Source: Modestobacter marinus (lineage in GTDB: Bacteria; Actinomycetota; Actinomycetes; Mycobacteriales; Geodermatophilaceae). From it: DNA of 64,000 nucleotides. The translations under genes were made by a program, and so were the position numbers. Below, one piece after another: positions 60,632 to 64,000 of the stretch (positions within the stretch are counted from its first letter, which is position 1; every line of letters starts with the position of its first letter). The DNA lies in the NCBI RefSeq assembly GCF_019799945.1, contig NZ_JABGCH010000003.1:186001-250000 (forward strand), given 5' to 3'. A model generated the notes under the pieces. The model did not search any database and was not told where the DNA came from. It was given only the letters and a program-made list of their open reading frames with translations.

Positions 60632-62952
60632 GCGGGCACGCCGGCGTGCCCGACCGTCCGCGGCCCCGCCCGGGCACCGCGGTCGCCGCCGCCGGAGCGG
60701 TCCTGCTGGGCTCGCTGGCGCTGGTGCCGGTGTTCGCCGCGGGGAGCTGGCTGCCGCCGGTGGCGTTCGCCGTCGTCGCGGTGGGGCTCGGTGGGGTGCT
60801 GCTGCGGGCGGTGCTCGCCCGGTGGGCCCTGCCCTCCGCGCTGGACCGGCTGGTGCCGCTGGGCCAGGCCGGGCTGGCGCTGTGCGCGCTCACCGTCGTC
60901 TTCACGCCGGACGACGCCTGGGCCGGCGTGCTGCCCACCCCGACGAGCGTCGGGGACCTGGGCGGGCTGCTCCTCGACGGCGCCGCCGAGATCCGCGAGC
61001 AGGCCACGCCGGCCCTGCCGCTGACCGGGCTGGTCGCCCTCACCACCGTCTTCGTCGCGCTGGTCGCCCTCGCCGTCGACCTGATCGCCGTCCCGGCCCG
61101 CCAGCCGGCGCTCGGCGGGCTCGGGCTGCTGGTCCTCTACTGCGTCCCGGTCAGCACGATCACCGGGCAGGTCTCGCTCATCGCGTTCATGGCCCCGGCG
61201 ACCGGCTTCGCCCTGCTGCTGTGGGCCGACCAGCGGGACCGGCTCACCGAGGGCGCGCGGGCCGGCGCCGGGTCGCCGCTCGGGACCGGCACCCTGCCCG
61301 CGCTGCGCACCGGCGTGGTCGCGCTGGTGGCGGGGATCGTGCTGGCGGCCTTCGTCCCGACCCTCAGCGAGGGCTCGCTGGCCACCGGCCTGGGCGGCGG
61401 CGCGGGCGGCGGCAGCACCGGGTCCGCGCTCGACCCGGTCGCGGAGATGCGCGGCGACCTGACCCTGCCCTCGCCGCGGGAGCTGTTCCGGATCGACGCG
61501 TCGGTCCAGCAGCCGGGCTACCTGCGCGCCGTCGTCCTGGACCAGTACACCGACACGGGCTGGCGGATGAGCAACCTCGACGGATCCGAGTCGATCGCCG
61601 AGGACCCGACGCTCGCCCCGCTGCCCGGCCGGGTGGCGTCCCGGCCGGTGGCCGCGGAGATCACCGTGGTCGCTCACGAGGACCGGTTCCTGCCCTCGCT
61701 GTACTCCCCGCTGTCGGTGGAGGTCGACGGGCCCTCCGACAACCGGTGGCGCTTCGACGAGGAGACCAGCACGGTGTTCGGCCGCGGGGTGACCACGGCC
61801 GGGCTGTCCTACCGGGTCACCGCGCAGGAGCCCGAGCCCGCGATCGAGGACCTGGCCGCGGCACCGGAGGTGGCCCCCGGCGACCCCGTCGCCGAGCGCT
61901 TCGGGCAGCTGCCGCCGCTGGACCCCAGCGTGCCCGCGCTCGTCGGTGAGCTCACCGCCCCCGGGCAGACGCCGTACGAGCGGGTGATGGCGGTCCACCG
62001 GCACCTGACCGACCGCGCCAACGGCTTCCGCTACAGCTTGTCCACCGCGCCGGGCACCACCGGCGACGACCTCGCCGACTTCCTCCGCCTCAAGCAGGGC
62101 TACTGCGAGCAGTACGCCGGCGCGATGGCCGTGCTGGTCCGGGCGGCCGGCGTGCCCGCCCGGGTGGTCCTCGGGTACACCACTGGGTCCGCGCAGGAGG
62201 ACGGCACCCGCATCGTGACCACCGACGACGCGCACGCCTGGGTGGAGGTCTGGTTCGCCGACCTGGGCTGGGTCCCCTTCGACCCGACGCCGATCGCCGC
62301 GGCGCGGGCGGTCGAGCTGCCCTGGGCGCCCCGGGCGGACGCCGACACCCCGGAGGCCGCCGCGCCCACCGCCCCGACCGCCACCGGGCCGGTGCCCGCC
62401 GGTCCCACCGCGCAGCTCGACCGCGACGACCAGTACGTGCCACCGCTCGCCCTGCCCGCCGCCGAGCCGGCCGACCGGTTCGCGCCGGTGCTCACCGGCG
62501 GGGGGCTGACCGCGCTGGTCCTCGCCGCCGGGCTGGTGCCGTGGGCGGTGCGCCGGCACCAGCGGCGGGCCCGGCTGGACGACGGCCGGCCCGGCGCGCT
62601 GTGGGAGGAGCTGCTGGCCACCGCCACGGACCTGGGCGTGCCCGCGCCCGTCACCGCCACCCCGCGCCAGCTGGCCCGGCAGCTGGCCGAGCGGGTCGCC
62701 GACGTGGACCGGTCCGCCGTGGCGGCGGTGCGGTCGCTGGCCCTGGCGGAGGAGCAGTCGGTCTACGGGCGCCCCACGCCGGGAGCCCCGGACCCCGGCC
62801 TGCGGGACGCGGTGCTCACGCTGGAGCGGGCCCTGGGCGCGAGCGTCCCCCGCGCGCAGCGGCTGCGGGCGGCGCTGTGGCCGGCCTCGACGGTGGGCGC
62901 GGCGACCCGGTGGCTGACGGCCCACACCCCGCGGCGGCTCCGCTCAGCCTGA
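60628..62952 (+). CDS. TgpA-type transglutaminase-like membrane protein (DUF3488)
   Basis: A 774-residue membrane protein: about six N-terminal helices (DUF3488, residues 15-250), a large extracytoplasmic transglutaminase-like domain with the Cys-His-Asp triad (KQGYCEQYAGAMAVLVRAAG, TDDAHAWVEVWF, VPFDPTP), one more helix (GGGLTALVLAAGLVPWAV) and a cytoplasmic DUF4129-like tail. It may cross-link or cleave cell-surface proteins; in Pseudomonas TgpA is essential. Third gene of the MoxR-DUF58-TgpA operon. The stop TGA runs straight into an AAGGAC repeat element. Confidence 0.93.
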   Translation: MSGHAGVPDRPRPRPGTAVAAAGAVLLGSLALVPVFAAGSWLPPVAFAVVAVGLGGVLLRAVLARWALPSALDRLVPLGQAGLALCALTVVFTPDDAWAGVLPTPTSVGDLGGLLLDGAAEIREQATPALPLTGLVALTTVFVALVALAVDLIAVPARQPALGGLGLLVLYCVPVSTITGQVSLIAFMAPATGFALLLWADQRDRLTEGARAGAGSPLGTGTLPALRTGVVALVAGIVLAAFVPTLSEGSLATGLGGGAGGGSTGSALDPVAEMRGDLTLPSPRELFRIDASVQQPGYLRAVVLDQYTDTGWRMSNLDGSESIAEDPTLAPLPGRVASRPVAAEITVVAHEDRFLPSLYSPLSVEVDGPSDNRWRFDEETSTVFGRGVTTAGLSYRVTAQEPEPAIEDLAAAPEVAPGDPVAERFGQLPPLDPSVPALVGELTAPGQTPYERVMAVHRHLTDRANGFRYSLSTAPGTTGDDLADFLRLKQGYCEQYAGAMAVLVRAAGVPARVVLGYTTGSAQEDGTRIVTTDDAHAWVEVWFADLGWVPFDPTPIAAARAVELPWAPRADADTPEAAAPTAPTATGPVPAGPTAQLDRDDQYVPPLALPAAEPADRFAPVLTGGGLTALVLAAGLVPWAVRRHQRRARLDDGRPGALWEELLATATDLGVPAPVTATPRQLARQLAERVADVDRSAVAAVRSLALAEEQSVYGRPTPGAPDPGLRDAVLTLERALGASVPRAQRLRAALWPASTVGAATRWLTAHTPRRLRSA

Positions 62953-63026
62953 AGAAGGACTCCGTCCTCCTCACCCCTCGCAAGCTCGGAGCGAGCCTCC
63001 GGACGGGGCCATCGAGGCTCGGGGCC
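62953..63026 (+). repeat. AAGGACCCC-type hairpin element after the transglutaminase gene
   Basis: Starts at the TGA stop (TGAAGAAGGACTCC), then CCGTCC (62962-62967) pairs with GGACGG (63001-63006), with inner CTCGC/GCGAG around AAGCTCGGA. Same family as the elements after ftsZ, dnaE and the antiporter gene. Confidence 0.6.
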
Positions 63027-63029
63027 GTA

Positions 63030-63072
63030 CGACGGCAGCCGCCGTCCCGCGAGGGGACGGCGGCTGCTGTCG
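63030..63072. terminator. Long perfect hairpin between convergent genes
   Basis: CGACGGCAGCCGCCGTCCC (63030-63048) pairs with GGGACGGCGGCTGCTGTCG (63054-63072): 19 bp with a single G-T pair and a loop of five. It lies between the transglutaminase gene and the convergent DUF3040 gene and can stop transcription from both sides. Confidence 0.88.
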
Positions 63073-63095
63073 AGATCGCCTGCTGCCGGGTGCGG

Positions 63096-63491
63096 CTACT
63101 GGTCGTAGCGGCGGCGGAAGCGCTCCTCGAGCCGGTTCTTCAGCGGCTGACGCCGGGCCTTGGGGGCGCGGCCACGCCCGGCCGCCGGGTGCCCGGGGGC
63201 TCCCCCGGCCTCGACGGCCCCGGCCGCGTGCTTGTAGTTCAACAGGCCCAGGATCGCGCCGCCGAACATGACCAGGAAGCCCAGGACGCCCAGGACCACC
63301 TGCGGGACGACCGCCCCGAGGACCAGGACCGCCAGCCCGACGACCACCAGGAGAGCGCCGAGCTGGACCTTGCGGCGGGCCTTCAATCGGGCGTCGCCGG
63401 TGCGTACGGTCGAGGCGAACTTCGGATCGTCGTCGACGAGGGCGCGCTCGATCTGCTCCAGCAGACGCTGCTCGTGTTCAGAGAGCGGCAC
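63096..63491 (-). CDS. DUF3040 membrane protein
   Basis: A 131-residue actinobacterial DUF3040 protein. The N-terminus MPLSEHEQRLLEQIERALVD is diagnostic; ADDPKF-like DDDPKFAST follows, then two adjacent transmembrane helices (LGALLVVVGLAVLVLGAVV and VLGVLGFLVMFGGAILGLL) and a basic tail with KNRLEERFRRRYDQ. Function unknown. In Actinobacteria it commonly lies near the mraZ/dcw region and dinB, as here. The GTG lies five bases after GGAGG. Confidence 0.94.
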   Translation of the reverse strand: MPLSEHEQRLLEQIERALVDDDPKFASTVRTGDARLKARRKVQLGALLVVVGLAVLVLGAVVPQVVLGVLGFLVMFGGAILGLLNYKHAAGAVEAGGAPGHPAAGRGRAPKARRQPLKNRLEERFRRRYDQ

Positions 63492-63553
63492 GTCGACCTC
63501 CAGGTGCGCAATGCAAGAAAGCCACCGGCGGCAGTCCGCCCGCGGTGACACCG

Positions 63554-63559
63554 AGGATA
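63554..63559 (-). promoter_or_regulatory. Possible -10 element of the DUF3040 gene (TATCCT)
   Basis: Minus-strand TATCCT, with TTTCGC 17 bases upstream as a weak -35, lies about 62 bases before the DUF3040 GTG. The rest of the 166-bp gap to dinB shows nothing I can name. Confidence 0.4.
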
Positions 63560-63657
63560 CGAGTCGTTCGGTGGCAGCGAAAGGCGAGCGACCACCGACA
63601 CACCCTTACGGGACCCCCTTCTTCCGCCTCCCGGTGCCGGGCGGGCCGCGGTGCAGG

Positions 63658-64000
63658 TCAGCGACGTGTTCCCGGGCCGCCGGCCGGCCCGGCCCCGGGG
63701 ACGCTCCGGCGGGTGAGCAGCGTCGCCGGCCGGACCGCGCCCGCCCCGAAGCGGCGGGACGCCCGGTCGGCGGCGAGCTCGGCGTCCCGGCGTCCGTGCT
63801 CCCGGGCCCCGAGCTCGAGCTGGCGGGCGGTGCCGTCGGCGTCCACCAGCCCCTCGGCCCGCACCCCGACGAGCCGGATCCGGGCCCGCTCCAGCCCCAG
63901 CGCGTCGTAGAGGGCGCGCGCGGTGTCGTAGAGCTCCTGCCCGACGTCGGTGGGCACCTTGAGCGTGCGCGACCGGGTGATCGTGGTGAAGTCCGCGAAC
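63658..64000 (-). CDS. dinB: DNA polymerase IV, 3' end (partial)
   Basis: The last 114 codons of a Y-family polymerase gene that continues past the window edge. The segment FADFTTITRSRTLKVPTD is the little-finger DNA-binding strand shared by DinB proteins, followed by ARALYDALGLERARIRLVGVRAEGL, which is the family-typical helix and strand. The final 40 residues (ASRRFGAGAVRPATLLTRR onward) include the RRFG.GAVRPA motif common at actinobacterial DinB C-termini. Catalytic residues lie outside the window. Confidence 0.92.
   Translation of the reverse strand, partial: FADFTTITRSRTLKVPTDVGQELYDTARALYDALGLERARIRLVGVRAEGLVDADGTARQLELGAREHGRRDAELAADRASRRFGAGAVRPATLLTRRSVPGAGPAGGPGTRR

Overview
The window is very GC-rich bacterial chromosome (strong G/C preference at third codon positions, many GTG starts, 4-nt GTGA/ATGA overlaps). 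Gene order and content (his operon with a PriA-type hisA, dcw cluster with sepF-yggT-divIVA, MoxR/DUF58/transglutaminase cluster, DUF222-HNH gene, DUF3040, TIGR03085) point to an actinobacterium. A Geodermatophilaceae-like organism (Blastococcus/Modestobacter/Geodermatophilus) is my best inference from overall style. It looks like core chromosome: I see no prophage, insertion sequence, CRISPR array, rRNA or tRNA.

Layout. (1) 1-2.6 kb: trpE and hisI, overlapping, then a small membrane protein. (2) 2.6-14 kb: an accessory block that separates hisI-trpE from the rest of the his genes. It holds a flavin dehydrogenase, an ECF41-type sigma factor with a divergent cupin gene, a heterodimeric ABC exporter, a TIGR03085 protein, a second cupin, a DUF222-HNH endonuclease with a perfect LexA box over its start codon, and a frameshifted membrane protein. 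(3) 14-22.3 kb: hisD-hisC-hisB-(58-aa membrane protein)-hisH, then hisA(priA)-ridA-hisF, with two SDRs and a nitroreductase between the two halves. (4) 22.4-36.8 kb: Lon-N domain protein, DUF2567 protein, dnaE, CPBP protease, RluA-family pseudouridine synthase, lspA, mqo, a CvrA-type antiporter, and ileS with a GTHH instead of a HIGH signature. (5) 36.8-58 kb, all on the minus strand: mraZ-rsmH-ftsL-ftsI-murE-murF-mraY-murD-ftsW-murG-murC-ftsQ, a 314-bp gap with a promoter, then ftsZ-pgeF-yggS-sepF-yggT-divIVA and a 228-aa membrane protein. This makes lipid II and runs the divisome and polar growth. (6) 58.2-62.95 kb: MoxR ATPase, DUF58 and transglutaminase-like membrane protein as a plus-strand operon. 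(7) DUF3040 protein and the 3' end of dinB (cut by the window edge).

Regulatory signals beyond the genes are the most interesting part: two facing ECF41-type promoters in the sigma/cupin gap; a LexA box on the HNH gene; three MraZ boxes upstream of mraZ; four conserved inverted repeats between mraZ and rsmH; at least nine start codons preceded at 6-7 nt by a TANNNT -10 element (leaderless mRNA signature), which also settle several start codons; and a family of hairpin elements that begin with AAGGACCCC directly at stop codons.
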